IMG/VR virus record: IMGVR_UViG_3300021519_000008
Span: 1-64,000 of that record
From: a virus
Length of the DNA: 64,000 bases
Direction: 5' to 3' (one strand)
Shown: positions 45,792 through 55,320 of the stretch, piece by piece
Layout: every line of letters begins with the position of its first letter
Numbering within the stretch: position 1 is the stretch's first letter
Program-made: the position numbers and the translations under genes
Notes under the pieces: model-generated
What the model saw: only the letters and a program-made list of their open reading frames with translations
The model's database searches: none
What the model was told of the DNA's origin: nothing

Positions 45792-48700
45792 ATGGAGAAT
45801 AAAATCAATCAGAATACTGCTGGGTTAAATTTAGATTCAGTTAACTACCAGATAAAGGAGAACATGATTACGTTTGCCTTAAATGCAAATGTTCAGTCTC
45901 ATGATGGTAACTCAACTACCTATACTAACGAACCTTCTAGTCAGATTTGTTATGATTTTGTCAACTTGTATCCTGGATTTAAAATTACAGGAACATTAAG
46001 TATTACCGAACAATCTAAACTTATTGTCTTCTTAGCACACCCAGATGGACGTTCTTTGATTGGACAGGTTACTGACTTAGGAAAAGATTGTACTAGTCTG
46101 GTAGAAAGTGAAACAGATTGTGGTTGCATATCAGGTACTGTATTAGATAGTACAGTATTAAGTAGTTTAATTCCAATAGCTGGAACTGGAGAATGTCCTA
46201 CAGGATATACCTTTAATAGTAAATCAGGTTTTTGTGAGAAATTAATTACTACTCCTATACAGGAAACTGTCACAAAAAAATCTGTTATTTCTTCGTGCAG
46301 AGATGCTGAACATGGAACTACACTTACTAGAATATACAAAGATACTTGGATTACTCAAACTCCTCCTACATATCATACTGTAGTAGAATCTAACTTAACT
46401 CAATCTTTTTGGTTTCCAGGGGGTAATTTTTCTTATATTAAACAAATTGGTATTCAAGCAGATATTGATAATACTAATAATCCGTGTGGAACTCAGGAAA
46501 CTCTTGATTTTTTAGGATTTACTGAAACGATTTGTATTAGTGATACTAAACAATACTACTTAGGATTAGCTGCAGATGATTCTTTAAGGGTGTCTATTGA
46601 TGGGAATATAGTTTTTGATTTTGACGCTTTAGATCCTGCTAAAAGCTTTGCAACACTTACGGACTTATGGGCAAGATATAATCTATTTCCTGTTAATATA
46701 AGCAAAGGCAGTCATCTTTTAAAATTTGAATATAAAAATAAACCTACTGGTGATCCAGGAAATAGAGGGATGTTTGCCTATGAACTATATGACATCTCCT
46801 TAGCACAGTTGACAGATCCAAACTTAACTAGAGTTATTTTACAAAATAGTCGAGTTTTAAGTAATGGTAAACCTATTACTTCTGAAATAAAAGCTCCAGG
46901 TCGTATACTACAGATAAGTTATACTGGAACTGCTACTGGAACTTTTACAATCGTAAGTGCAGTACCAAGTAGTACTTCTGGAACAGGAACTGATGCAGAA
47001 TTTAAAATAGTTGTTAATGCGGGAGTTATTACTTCTCTAATACTTCAATACTCAGGTAAAGGTTACAAAACTGGAGATACTCTTATTATTTCTTCGGGAA
47101 GTGCTCTTAATGTAACCGTTACTGTAGTAGCTGCTTCAGGACAACAAGATTTTATTGAACTTTCCCAAGCATGTCCTGTAGGTTATACTTTATATGTAAA
47201 CGAAGATTGTGTAGCTTCTTGTCAGAAGATAGATCAAAAAAGTGCAATATTTCCAGCAACTTCTGTAAATTGTTGTACTTTTACTCCTTTAGTTGTAGAC
47301 AACTGTTGTGATTGTTCTGACTGTTACGAGTATTCTGTAGAAAGTATTTCTAAGTCTCCTTACATAGTAAATTATATAGACTGTTCTGGATTAGAGACTA
47401 ACATTACTTTTCCTGCAGGACAAGTGGGAGTATTTAGGGCTAGAAAAGATAAGTACACATTAACTTCAGACACAGGTATTGTTTCTGAACGTTTTATATC
47501 TCAGGGAATTTGTGTACCTAAGTCTAGTAAGTGTTGTTTAGGCTTAAGTCCTGACTATCCTGTGTACTCTGAGTATCGTATTGACAACTGTAATACCAAA
47601 GTATATTTTATTGCTAAGAACATTAGTCCTAGATTCTTCTCATTGGAAGAACCTTATGGCAAAGATCAGTGCGGAGTATTGGCTGATTGTCTTTCTGATT
47701 CTTGTGAGAGACTAAAATTGTTTCCTGACTTCTGTCAAGCAGACATATATCCTACCTCAATTAACTCAGGTGGATCATTAAAGGGAGGAGTTTATTCCTT
47801 CTCTATTGCTTATGCAGATGAGAATGGAAAAGAACTTACTGACTATGTAGATTTTTGTAATCCTATTCCAATTTTTGAGAGGTACATTACAGAACAAACT
47901 GAGTATGTAACTTCTAAATCTATTAGAGTTACTATAGAACACAGTACTGCTATCTTTGATTACTTTAACTTAGTAGTAGCTGAAAACATAAATGAAGTAA
48001 CTACATACCAACTAGTAGGTACTTACAGAGTTAATCAGACTACTAACAAAGATTCTTTAATCTATACAGGAGAATACACTTCTACGTTCTCTTCTATTGT
48101 TCCTCTTATTCGCAGTCCTCATTATACTAGTGCAGGAATTATTGATAAGCAAACTGACATGTTAATGCTAGGAGACTTAACAGAAACTCCTAAATATAAT
48201 TTTCAGTTACTTGCAAACAATATTAAGTTACGTTGGGAAACAGTGGAGATGCCTGCTGATAGTAAGTTTGATTACTCTAATCCAGAGATTGCATACTTCT
48301 TCCGTACATATCAAAGAGATGAAGTTTATCCATTTGGTATTAAGTTTAGATTAAAGAACGGAAAGTATACAGATGTATTCCATATTCCAGGAAGAGTTGC
48401 TTCTGGTTCTGATACAAATACTTTATCTAAGGGATCTAGTTTAGACGTATTTACTGTTCCCAATGATTGTATTGTAGAAAAAGATCTACCTACCTGGAAA
48501 GTATATAACACAGCTACTGCAGGTCTTACACCTCCTAGTAATGAACCTTCTATACAAGAAGCTCAGTACAGTTGTAAGATCACTGTCAAAGACTCAGGAG
48601 AGTTTGCTTACTGGGAGTCTACTGAGACTTATCCTTGTTACACAGAAGTATGGGGAGCACTAGCTGAACAACCTATAAGATTTCATAAGTTTCCTGAGAA

Positions 48701-51700
48701 TGCAATTTCTCACATACATGCAGACAGTAAAGATTTAATTTACCCTATTGGAGTACGTATTCTTGAGAGTTTGTTTGAAGCAGACTTAAATACATTTACA
48801 GTATACGATCCTTTAAACACTTATGGTAATAATCAGATTCCTGTTAAGGAACTTATCTGTGGTTATGAATTAGTAAGGGGTAATCGTGTAAACAATAAAT
48901 CAGTTATTGCTAAAGGTCTTATTTACGATGTTGGAACTTTTGAAGATGTTAAATCAGGTAAGAAGTTTTACTATCCTAACTATCCTTACAATGATATCAG
49001 GGAAGATGGTTATATTAAGTCTAGTCCAGATTGGTACAACGCAGCAGACAGAGGAGAAAAGAATGACAACATCCCAGGAATGGGTCCTCACAAAGGATTT
49101 AACACTATTGGATCTAGATACACATTTCACTCACCTGACACACACTTCCAACTTCCTAAGATTGGAACAGAACTTAAAATAGAAACTCTAGAGTTTGGTA
49201 AAGTACAAGGAAAGTTTATTCCTGTATTAGATCATCCTCAATATAAGTTTTTAACCAAAGCTGACTACGGTTTGTCTGCTGTTTTAGCAGATGCACTTTC
49301 TTTAGCCTTTGAGACTACAGCTTCTGCAGTTGATCCTAATACTAAATTAAAAACAGATGGTCTTTCAATCCTAACCAACAATCAAATATTTATAGATTTA
49401 ATTGAAAGACTTATTCCTAATACAAACTTTGCTTATCAGTTTAACTCAGTAGGTAAGTACACAAGTTTTAGACCTATCACTACTAGAGGCAACAGAAGAC
49501 GTTTCTTAGATATTGGATTATACGCTAATGATAAGATAGTAGAATTAAACGATGATAAACCTTTACATAATCGCCTAAGAGAGACTTCAGTTTACCTTAA
49601 GACAAGTGCTGGTTTTTCTTATGAGTATCCTTTTATTCAAGATACTAGTCGTTATACAATAGGAGAAAATAATCTAGAAGACACTCCAGAAAAAGTAACA
49701 GAAAGCGATACAAGAGCTTACTATGCTTCTATTAAACGTGAGTTTCCAAATCAGTATGGACAGATAGAAAACATTAGATATGTATCTACAGGATACATTG
49801 TTGATGTAACTACAAGTTTAAATGGCACAGCAAAGATTCTTAAGAAGTATTATCCTGCATTTGGTGGAGATACTTATATTAATAAGTTTGCTCTTAAACG
49901 TAAACATTCTTTCTTTACTCGTAACTTAGCGAACCTTCCTGCTAAAGTAAATAATGTTCCTTTTGATTATTGGCTTTATCCTAACTTAGGATATCCTACG
50001 TATTATATAGGAGAGTCTCCTGAAGAAATAGATGCTGCAGTTGCTTCAAGTCTTGCTGTAGGAGTAGGAGCAGCATTAACTGCAGCCTTAGCTGCGTCAC
50101 TTACAGGAGCAGCTAGTGGAGTAACACTTAATGCAGCTATCTCAGGAGCACTTGGTACTATCTACAGTTTATTTGTAAAGAAGAATAATCTAGATGCAGA
50201 TCCTAATGGATTCTTCTATCAAAAAGGATTCTTCTACACAGCCTCTTACGGTATACCTGTATTCTATGTAGAGTCAGACATTAACGTAGACTTACGTCAT
50301 GGAAGAAATGATCTAGAAGAAAACTTCTACCCTAACGTAGGAGATGGTATTCCTGATGATTGGTTGCATGAAGTAAACGTACCTATTAAGTTTGATAATT
50401 TCTACAGCTACAATGCTACTTACTCTGCACAGAACTTGAGTCCTAACTTTCCTTACAGATTAAAGTATCCTTCTTTAGAGTGTCTTACCTACCATCAGAA
50501 CAGAGTTATCTATTCAGATCCTGCAAATGCTTCTAACTATCTTTCAGATGCTTGGAGAGTATTCCGTCCTGGTAATTTTTATGATTTTCCTAAACAAGGA
50601 GGTCGCTTAATAGATTTGAATGCAGGAGAGAACGAAAGAGTATATGCTAGATTTGAAAATACAACTAAAGTATACAACTCTCGTATTACCTTAAGCACTA
50701 CTTCGCCTTATCAATTAGAGATTGGTAATGCAGAAATGTTCAAACAGAAACCTGTAGAACTCTCGAAGACAGATCTAGGTTACATAGGAACTCAGCACAA
50801 GGCTTATGTTAAGTGTGAGTATGGAACATTCTGGGTAGACGCTAAGCGTGGTCACATTTATCAAATTACAGGAGAAGGGTTTAACGAGATTAAAACAGAG
50901 AATAACTTTAACTGGTTTAAAAATAATTTACCTTTTAATATCCTTAAGGACTTTCCTGATGCAGACATAGATAATCCACAATCAGGATTAGGCATTGTAA
51001 TGGGATGGGATGAAAGATATGAAAGAGTGTTTATTACTAAACTAGATTATCTAGCACGTAAAGATCTAGTGGGTATTATAACTTATGAGGATCGTAAATT
51101 TTATTACCAAGAAATAAACTTAAGAATAGAAGTTCAGTTAACTAATCCAACATACTTTGAGAATAAGTCTTGGACAGTAGCCTACTCTCCTAAACTTAAA
51201 AACTTTATTTCATTCTATTCTTTCCTTCCTAACTTCTTTGTTCCTTTGTTAGGTCACTTTCAAACTATCATTAATACAGGAACAGGTTCAAGTATTTGGA
51301 ATCATAATTTGTCTGTTTATACTTACCAGACTTACTACGGAATTTTGTATCCTTACATACTAGAGTATAATGTAAATTCATTCCCTCAAGTATCTACAGT
51401 TAACTCTGTTACTTTGATGCAAGACATCCAAGAATACTATTCTGATTACGAGTACTACTCTTTGTCTACCGCAAACAAAAAGAATTTAGCAAACTTTACT
51501 AAAGCGATTATCTACAACAAAGAACAGTCTTCTGGTATTATTAAATTAATTCCTGAAGAGTTCGGTAACACTAGACAGAAGATAACCTATCCTAGAATGA
51601 CAGCAACAGGCATAGAAGCGCTTATCTCTCGCAGAGAACAGCTTTATACCTTTAATGGATTTTGGAACGTTGCAGCGCAAGGAAATGGACAACCACTTTG

Positions 51701-51896
51701 GTCAACTCAGTGGGGAGACTTAGTTACTCAATACCCAATAGACAAAGTACCAAACACTAAGAGTGTAAGACCTGTGTCTGTATCTTACCAGAAGAATAAA
51801 ATTAAATCAGACTTTGCTAAGGTAAGACTTATACAAGATGCTTACTCTAGATTTAAATTTATTAACACCATTCAAATAACACAAACCAATCCATAA
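45792..51896 (+). CDS. Giant tail hub / muzzle-like protein with PA14-like and beta insertions
   Basis: 2034 aa, by place and size the tail muzzle/stabilisation protein of a crAss-like phage. N-terminal 'NKINQNTAGLNLDSVNYQIKENMITFALNANVQS' is typical. Two insertions enlarge it: residues about 157-356 look like a PA14-type lectin domain ('YYLGLAADDSLRVSIDGNIVFDFD'), and about 370-450 the small beta domain shared with 38446 and 41757 ('GTGTDAEFKIVVNAGVI', then 'SGKGYKTGDTLII'). Several Cys clusters follow (DNCCDCSDCYE). Residues about 1416-1456 are hydrophobic, Ala/Gly-rich, and may insert into the host membrane. It probably forms the distal tail opening and contacts the cell envelope. Confidence 0.7.
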   Translation: MENKINQNTAGLNLDSVNYQIKENMITFALNANVQSHDGNSTTYTNEPSSQICYDFVNLYPGFKITGTLSITEQSKLIVFLAHPDGRSLIGQVTDLGKDCTSLVESETDCGCISGTVLDSTVLSSLIPIAGTGECPTGYTFNSKSGFCEKLITTPIQETVTKKSVISSCRDAEHGTTLTRIYKDTWITQTPPTYHTVVESNLTQSFWFPGGNFSYIKQIGIQADIDNTNNPCGTQETLDFLGFTETICISDTKQYYLGLAADDSLRVSIDGNIVFDFDALDPAKSFATLTDLWARYNLFPVNISKGSHLLKFEYKNKPTGDPGNRGMFAYELYDISLAQLTDPNLTRVILQNSRVLSNGKPITSEIKAPGRILQISYTGTATGTFTIVSAVPSSTSGTGTDAEFKIVVNAGVITSLILQYSGKGYKTGDTLIISSGSALNVTVTVVAASGQQDFIELSQACPVGYTLYVNEDCVASCQKIDQKSAIFPATSVNCCTFTPLVVDNCCDCSDCYEYSVESISKSPYIVNYIDCSGLETNITFPAGQVGVFRARKDKYTLTSDTGIVSERFISQGICVPKSSKCCLGLSPDYPVYSEYRIDNCNTKVYFIAKNISPRFFSLEEPYGKDQCGVLADCLSDSCERLKLFPDFCQADIYPTSINSGGSLKGGVYSFSIAYADENGKELTDYVDFCNPIPIFERYITEQTEYVTSKSIRVTIEHSTAIFDYFNLVVAENINEVTTYQLVGTYRVNQTTNKDSLIYTGEYTSTFSSIVPLIRSPHYTSAGIIDKQTDMLMLGDLTETPKYNFQLLANNIKLRWETVEMPADSKFDYSNPEIAYFFRTYQRDEVYPFGIKFRLKNGKYTDVFHIPGRVASGSDTNTLSKGSSLDVFTVPNDCIVEKDLPTWKVYNTATAGLTPPSNEPSIQEAQYSCKITVKDSGEFAYWESTETYPCYTEVWGALAEQPIRFHKFPENAISHIHADSKDLIYPIGVRILESLFEADLNTFTVYDPLNTYGNNQIPVKELICGYELVRGNRVNNKSVIAKGLIYDVGTFEDVKSGKKFYYPNYPYNDIREDGYIKSSPDWYNAADRGEKNDNIPGMGPHKGFNTIGSRYTFHSPDTHFQLPKIGTELKIETLEFGKVQGKFIPVLDHPQYKFLTKADYGLSAVLADALSLAFETTASAVDPNTKLKTDGLSILTNNQIFIDLIERLIPNTNFAYQFNSVGKYTSFRPITTRGNRRRFLDIGLYANDKIVELNDDKPLHNRLRETSVYLKTSAGFSYEYPFIQDTSRYTIGENNLEDTPEKVTESDTRAYYASIKREFPNQYGQIENIRYVSTGYIVDVTTSLNGTAKILKKYYPAFGGDTYINKFALKRKHSFFTRNLANLPAKVNNVPFDYWLYPNLGYPTYYIGESPEEIDAAVASSLAVGVGAALTAALAASLTGAASGVTLNAAISGALGTIYSLFVKKNNLDADPNGFFYQKGFFYTASYGIPVFYVESDINVDLRHGRNDLEENFYPNVGDGIPDDWLHEVNVPIKFDNFYSYNATYSAQNLSPNFPYRLKYPSLECLTYHQNRVIYSDPANASNYLSDAWRVFRPGNFYDFPKQGGRLIDLNAGENERVYARFENTTKVYNSRITLSTTSPYQLEIGNAEMFKQKPVELSKTDLGYIGTQHKAYVKCEYGTFWVDAKRGHIYQITGEGFNEIKTENNFNWFKNNLPFNILKDFPDADIDNPQSGLGIVMGWDERYERVFITKLDYLARKDLVGIITYEDRKFYYQEINLRIEVQLTNPTYFENKSWTVAYSPKLKNFISFYSFLPNFFVPLLGHFQTIINTGTGSSIWNHNLSVYTYQTYYGILYPYILEYNVNSFPQVSTVNSVTLMQDIQEYYSDYEYYSLSTANKKNLANFTKAIIYNKEQSSGIIKLIPEEFGNTRQKITYPRMTATGIEALISRREQLYTFNGFWNVAAQGNGQPLWSTQWGDLVTQYPIDKVPNTKSVRPVSVSYQKNKIKSDFAKVRLIQDAYSRFKFINTIQITQTNP

Positions 51897-51914
51897 TTAA
51901 ACCAAAACCAAACC

Positions 51915-52310
51915 ATGAGCAACTTCAACATGAAAGAAAAAGAATTATTCACAACAATTAAGCCTGAGATCTTTATCGGCCAATTGTTCCAGTCACGTGA
52001 TATGATGCACTTGACTCACCTACAGACTACTTCGTTTGCAGAACACAAAGCATTGAATGGGTACTATGATGGTATTCTTGGCCTTACTGATTCTCTTACT
52101 GAAACTTACTTTGGTACAATTGGAAAACGTCTTAATGTTAAGATCCCTGCATCCGAATACATGAACTCTAAAACTCATTTAACTTACATGAAAGACTATG
52201 TATTCAAACACAGAGGAGTATTAGGTATGGAGAACACTCACATTCAAAACATCATTGATGAGATCATTGGTCTTATTACTGAAACTCTTTACTTATTAAC
52301 ACTAACTTAA
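51915..52310 (+). CDS. Helical virion-region protein (DUF5856-like)
   Basis: 131 aa, all-helical pattern of four helices ('EIFIGQLFQSRDMMHLTHLQTTSFAEHKALNGYYDGILGL', 'LTYMKDYVFKHRGVLGMENTHIQNIIDEIIGLI'). It recalls the ferritin-like phage family DUF5856 with conserved His/Glu in the first helices ('MHLTHLQT..FAEHKAL'), which could bind metal. It follows the muzzle-like gene by 18 nt. Function unknown; family call by memory of sequence pattern. Confidence 0.55.
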   Translation: MSNFNMKEKELFTTIKPEIFIGQLFQSRDMMHLTHLQTTSFAEHKALNGYYDGILGLTDSLTETYFGTIGKRLNVKIPASEYMNSKTHLTYMKDYVFKHRGVLGMENTHIQNIIDEIIGLITETLYLLTLT

Positions 52311-52320
52311 AATAAAATAT

Positions 52321-52563
52321 ATGGGTCGTTTAAAAGATTCTTACATGGGCTGCATGGAATGCGGTGGTAAGAAAATGAAATCAGGGGGTAATTGGATCAA
52401 AGGTGCTATTAAGAAGCCAGGATCTTTTACTGCCCAAGCTAAGAAGGCTGGTATGTCTGTACCTGCATTCCGTAATAAAGTGCTTAGCAATAAAGGTGCT
52501 TACTCTTCTACTACTGTTAAGAGAGCTAACCTAGCTAAGACTCTTTCTAAAATGAAAAAGTAA
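52321..52563 (+). CDS. Small basic virion protein
   Basis: 80 aa, strongly basic. 'GNWIKGAIKKPGSFTAQAKKAGMSVPAFRNKVLSNKGAYSSTTVKRANLAKTL' (in parts) is a pattern found widely in Bacteroidota phages, often in virion-associated proteins. The N-terminus has a 'CMECGGKK' Cys pair. Basic charge suggests DNA binding, perhaps packaged with the genome. It overlaps the next start by 1 nt. Confidence 0.6.
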   Translation: MGRLKDSYMGCMECGGKKMKSGGNWIKGAIKKPGSFTAQAKKAGMSVPAFRNKVLSNKGAYSSTTVKRANLAKTLSKMKK

Positions 52564-53735
52564 TGGTTGTCCCAGGGGTTAACGGTTCTATAATTGCAAA
52601 TTCTAATGCACCTACAGGTTCAAGACTTAAGGGTGCATATAAGAATTCTAAGAAACGTAAGATGGATGATGGGGGATGGGCTAACTGGACTCCCAATACA
52701 GGAAAACCTTACTTAAGAACTAGTCCTGCAGGTAATACAGGTTACTCAGACAATACTAAAGTAAGTAGCCCTGACCTAAACAATAGAAAAGCAGCAGAAG
52801 CTGCTCAGTATGCAAGAAAGGTAGGAAGTATCACTCAAGGTACAGTTAAATCAAATTATGAGAAAGCAAAAGAAGCTAGTTCTTTTGTATCTCAAGCAGA
52901 ACAACGTAAAGGTTCTGCTGATCCATTAGATCATGTATTAGATATGGTTAATCCCGCTTCACTTGCATTTGCAGCAACTGATTTAGTAGGTAATACAGGA
53001 TCTGCTGTATCTAATGCTGCACAAGGTAATTTTAAAGAAGCTGGAAGCAATTTGTTAAATGCTGGGATTAATGCACTCCAAGTTATACCAGCTGCTTCAG
53101 AATTACGTGGACCATTAAAATCCGCTAGTAAATATCTTACTACTAATACAGCATTAAAAAATACATACAAATACAATCCTTTAGCATTTAAACCTAATCC
53201 TGAATCTTATTATAGAGTGATGCCAGATGCAGGTGCTGAAGATTTAATTAATTCTGGATTTGTAAGACCTGCAGAAGGTTCTCCTACATCTTATTTTAAT
53301 AAAGGAGTACCTCTTGATATAAGAAGAGCAAAAACTTTTGGAACTAATACTCGTGAAGCTTATCATGGTTATAAGGGACCATATATGGTAGAATCAAATA
53401 ATCCAAAAGCATTTGATCCCTGGCTTCAGTTTCCTGAACCTAGTTTAAAATTTTATCAAACAAAAGCTCCTATTCCCTCTAGTGATATTAAATTATACAA
53501 AGAAGATTGGTTACAAGGATATAAACAAATTAAAAAACCAGGATTAAAAAAAGGAGGAGAGATAGATAATGATGATGATAAAGACATGGTTAACGGAGTA
53601 GCAAGTATTCTACGTAGGGTAAAAGACCCTAAGAATAGATTGCAATTAGCTAATCAGTTATCAAAACAATTTAATAGAGAAAAGGTAAAGTATGACTTAG
53701 CTTCTTTTTTAAATAAATCAAAAGTAAAAAAATGA
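52563..53735 (+). CDS. Putative cargo protein with ADP-ribosyltransferase-like region
   Basis: 390 aa. The N-terminal 90 residues are basic and disordered. A hydrophobic Ala/Gly-rich stretch at about 125-175 may pass through membranes. Residues about 216-290 carry 'YYRVMPDAGAEDLINSGFVRP', 'TSYFNKGVPLDIRRAK' and 'GPYMVE', an order (Arg after a strand; S/T-S-Y-F; later Glu) that resembles ADP-ribosyltransferase folds. The C-terminus is basic with 'LKKGGEI'. T4 Alt is a precedent for an ejected virion ADP-ribosyltransferase. The fold call is weak; packaging into the virion is suggested by the basic context. Confidence 0.45.
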   Translation: MVVPGVNGSIIANSNAPTGSRLKGAYKNSKKRKMDDGGWANWTPNTGKPYLRTSPAGNTGYSDNTKVSSPDLNNRKAAEAAQYARKVGSITQGTVKSNYEKAKEASSFVSQAEQRKGSADPLDHVLDMVNPASLAFAATDLVGNTGSAVSNAAQGNFKEAGSNLLNAGINALQVIPAASELRGPLKSASKYLTTNTALKNTYKYNPLAFKPNPESYYRVMPDAGAEDLINSGFVRPAEGSPTSYFNKGVPLDIRRAKTFGTNTREAYHGYKGPYMVESNNPKAFDPWLQFPEPSLKFYQTKAPIPSSDIKLYKEDWLQGYKQIKKPGLKKGGEIDNDDDKDMVNGVASILRRVKDPKNRLQLANQLSKQFNREKVKYDLASFLNKSKVKK

Positions 53736-54304
53736 AACAGATGATAAAACGCAAAGATGGATCTTACTCACAACGTGGATTGTGGGATAACATCCGTGCT
53801 AAGAGAGGTTCTGGAAAGAAGCCTACTCCAGAGATGCTTAAGCAAGAACGTAAGATTAAACGTGAAATGGCTGAGGGCGGTAAGATGCCTACAGCTGTTG
53901 CTAAAGCAAGATTCGTAGCAGCCAACTCAGGAAATGTATCTGAAGCTAGACAAGATGCTTCCAAGTACGGATATAAGTTTATGGCTGGGGGTAGACTGAA
54001 GATGGCTTACATGGCTAAAGGAGGAAACATTGCTAAGACTACTAAAGGTCCAGGAGCAAACTATCGCCCTACTAAGTCAGGAGCAGGTATGACTCAAAAA
54101 GGAGTTATGGCTTATCGTAGAGCTAACCCTGGATCTAAACTAAGTACAGCAGTAACAGGTAAGGTTAAAGCAGGCAGCAAAGCAGCTGGTCGTAGAAAAT
54201 CTTATTGTGCTCGTTCATTAGGACAGTTACGTGGATCTAAACAATCTACACAGAATGATCCTAACAGCAGAATACGTCAAGCACGTAGACGCTGGAAATG
54301 TTAA
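53732..54304 (+). CDS. Basic virion protein (DUF6321-like)
   Basis: 190 aa, very basic. 'DGSYSQRGLWDNIRAKRGSGKKPTPEMLKQERKI' (about 6-39, in parts) and the C-terminal 'AGMTQKGVMAYRRANPGSKLSTAV' plus 'GSKAAGRRKSYCARSLGQLRGS' are recurrent in phages and match my recollection of DUF6321. Two 'GG-K/R-M/L' spacers (EGGKMPTAV, AGGRLKMAY) look like processing or linker sites. It starts within the last codons of the preceding gene (ATGA). It is likely packaged and DNA-binding. Confidence 0.6.
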   Translation: MKQMIKRKDGSYSQRGLWDNIRAKRGSGKKPTPEMLKQERKIKREMAEGGKMPTAVAKARFVAANSGNVSEARQDASKYGYKFMAGGRLKMAYMAKGGNIAKTTKGPGANYRPTKSGAGMTQKGVMAYRRANPGSKLSTAVTGKVKAGSKAAGRRKSYCARSLGQLRGSKQSTQNDPNSRIRQARRRWKC

Positions 54305-54329
54305 ACTAAAATAAACTAAAACTAAATAC

Positions 54330-54485
54330 ATGGCAGCTAAAGCATCTAAATCAAATACATCTTCATCTTCAAAGTTTACAGTTAAACCTAAGGTAAGAAG
54401 AAAGGGAGTTGTAGCAAAGACTAAAGCATCTAAGCTAAAGTCTAGCAAAAATTATCTCAAGAAAAAAGTTGGGCAAGGAAAGTAA
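54330..54485 (+). CDS. Very small Lys-rich protein
   Basis: 51 aa, about 30 percent Lys/Arg (MAAKASKSNTSSSSKFTV, KPKVRRKGVVAKTK...), ending 'YLKKKVGQGK'. Its stop shares one base with the next start (TAATG). It resembles the basic tails of neighbouring virion proteins and may be packaged with DNA. Confidence 0.55.
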   Translation: MAAKASKSNTSSSSKFTVKPKVRRKGVVAKTKASKLKSSKNYLKKKVGQGK

Positions 54486-55216
54486 TGATAGTCTACAAAG
54501 CAACTAACCTAATTAATGGTAAAGTATATGTAGGTTATACAACTAAGACTTTAGATCAAAGAATTAAAACTCATTTAAATAAAGCAAACTGTTTAACTCA
54601 AAAACACTACACTCAAGCTTTTAAATTAGCTTTAAGAAAATATGGTGTAGAAAGTTTTTTTTGGGAGGAACTTGTTGTATGTACTACTAAAGAAGAGGCG
54701 TGTGAAAAAGAGAAAGAATTTATAGCTAAATATAATTGTATTGCTCCATTAGGGTATAACATGACTTTTGGAGGAGAGGGAGGAATACAGTCAGAAGAAG
54801 TAAAAATTAAAATATCAAACTCTCTCAAACTTCGTTACTTAAGTAATCCTGAGTTGTGGACTAACAGTGTTTTAGTTAATGCAGATACAGAACAGAGAAA
54901 GTTATATGCAAAGAAAGCAGTTGCTACTAAAGTAAAGAATGGGTTTAAATACAAAACAGGATTCACTAGATCTATAGAATCTAGAGAAAAGATGAAAAGT
55001 ACTAAAAGAGAAAAAAATGCTTGTACTTGGTATAACTTTAAGACAAAAACTTTTGTAATAGCAGCAGTTCCAGATATGGGTGAACTTACGGGATTATCTG
55101 TTGGAACATTTAATCATCTAAAACATGACAGAATTCATATTACTAAATGTGGGTGGCTATACGTTCCAAAAGAATCTTCTTACATAGAATTAGAAAAATC
55201 AGTAAAAAAGGGTTGA
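54485..55216 (+). CDS. GIY-YIG homing endonuclease
   Basis: 243 aa. GIY-YIG core 'IVYKATNLINGKVYVGYTTKTLDQRIKTHL' (read in parts; residues 2-31), then 'EACEKEKEFIAKYNC' with the metal-binding Glu, 'GYNMTFGGEGG', NUMOD3-like 'SEEVKIKISNSLK', and a C-terminal DNA-binding part (NACTWYNFKTKTFVIAAVPDMGELTGLSVGTFNHL). It is a free-standing homing endonuclease of a different lineage from 18812-19513. The AT-rich codon use and position between virion genes, followed at once by a terminator, suit a recent insertion. Confidence 0.85.
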   Translation: MIVYKATNLINGKVYVGYTTKTLDQRIKTHLNKANCLTQKHYTQAFKLALRKYGVESFFWEELVVCTTKEEACEKEKEFIAKYNCIAPLGYNMTFGGEGGIQSEEVKIKISNSLKLRYLSNPELWTNSVLVNADTEQRKLYAKKAVATKVKNGFKYKTGFTRSIESREKMKSTKREKNACTWYNFKTKTFVIAAVPDMGELTGLSVGTFNHLKHDRIHITKCGWLYVPKESSYIELEKSVKKG

Positions 55217-55237
55217 GAAATCAACCCTTGCTTTTTT
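55206..55237 (+). terminator. Rho-independent terminator
   Basis: AAGGGTTGA-gaaa-TCAACCCTT followed by GCTTTTTT. It contains the stop codon of the GIY-YIG gene, and its 3' end supplies the TTG of the next promoter. Confidence 0.9.
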
Positions 55238-55257
55238 ATCTTAATCTTGTATATTTG
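55228..55257 (+). promoter_or_regulatory. Promoter of cargo-protein operon
   Basis: TTG at 55228 and TATATTTG at 55250-55257, spacing 22, 64 nt before the start at 55321. Confidence 0.8.
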
Positions 55258-55320
55258 TATAACTGGCTTAAACTCAAGCAGTTATTAACTTTCTATGTTA
55301 ATAACATAAATAATTAAAAC

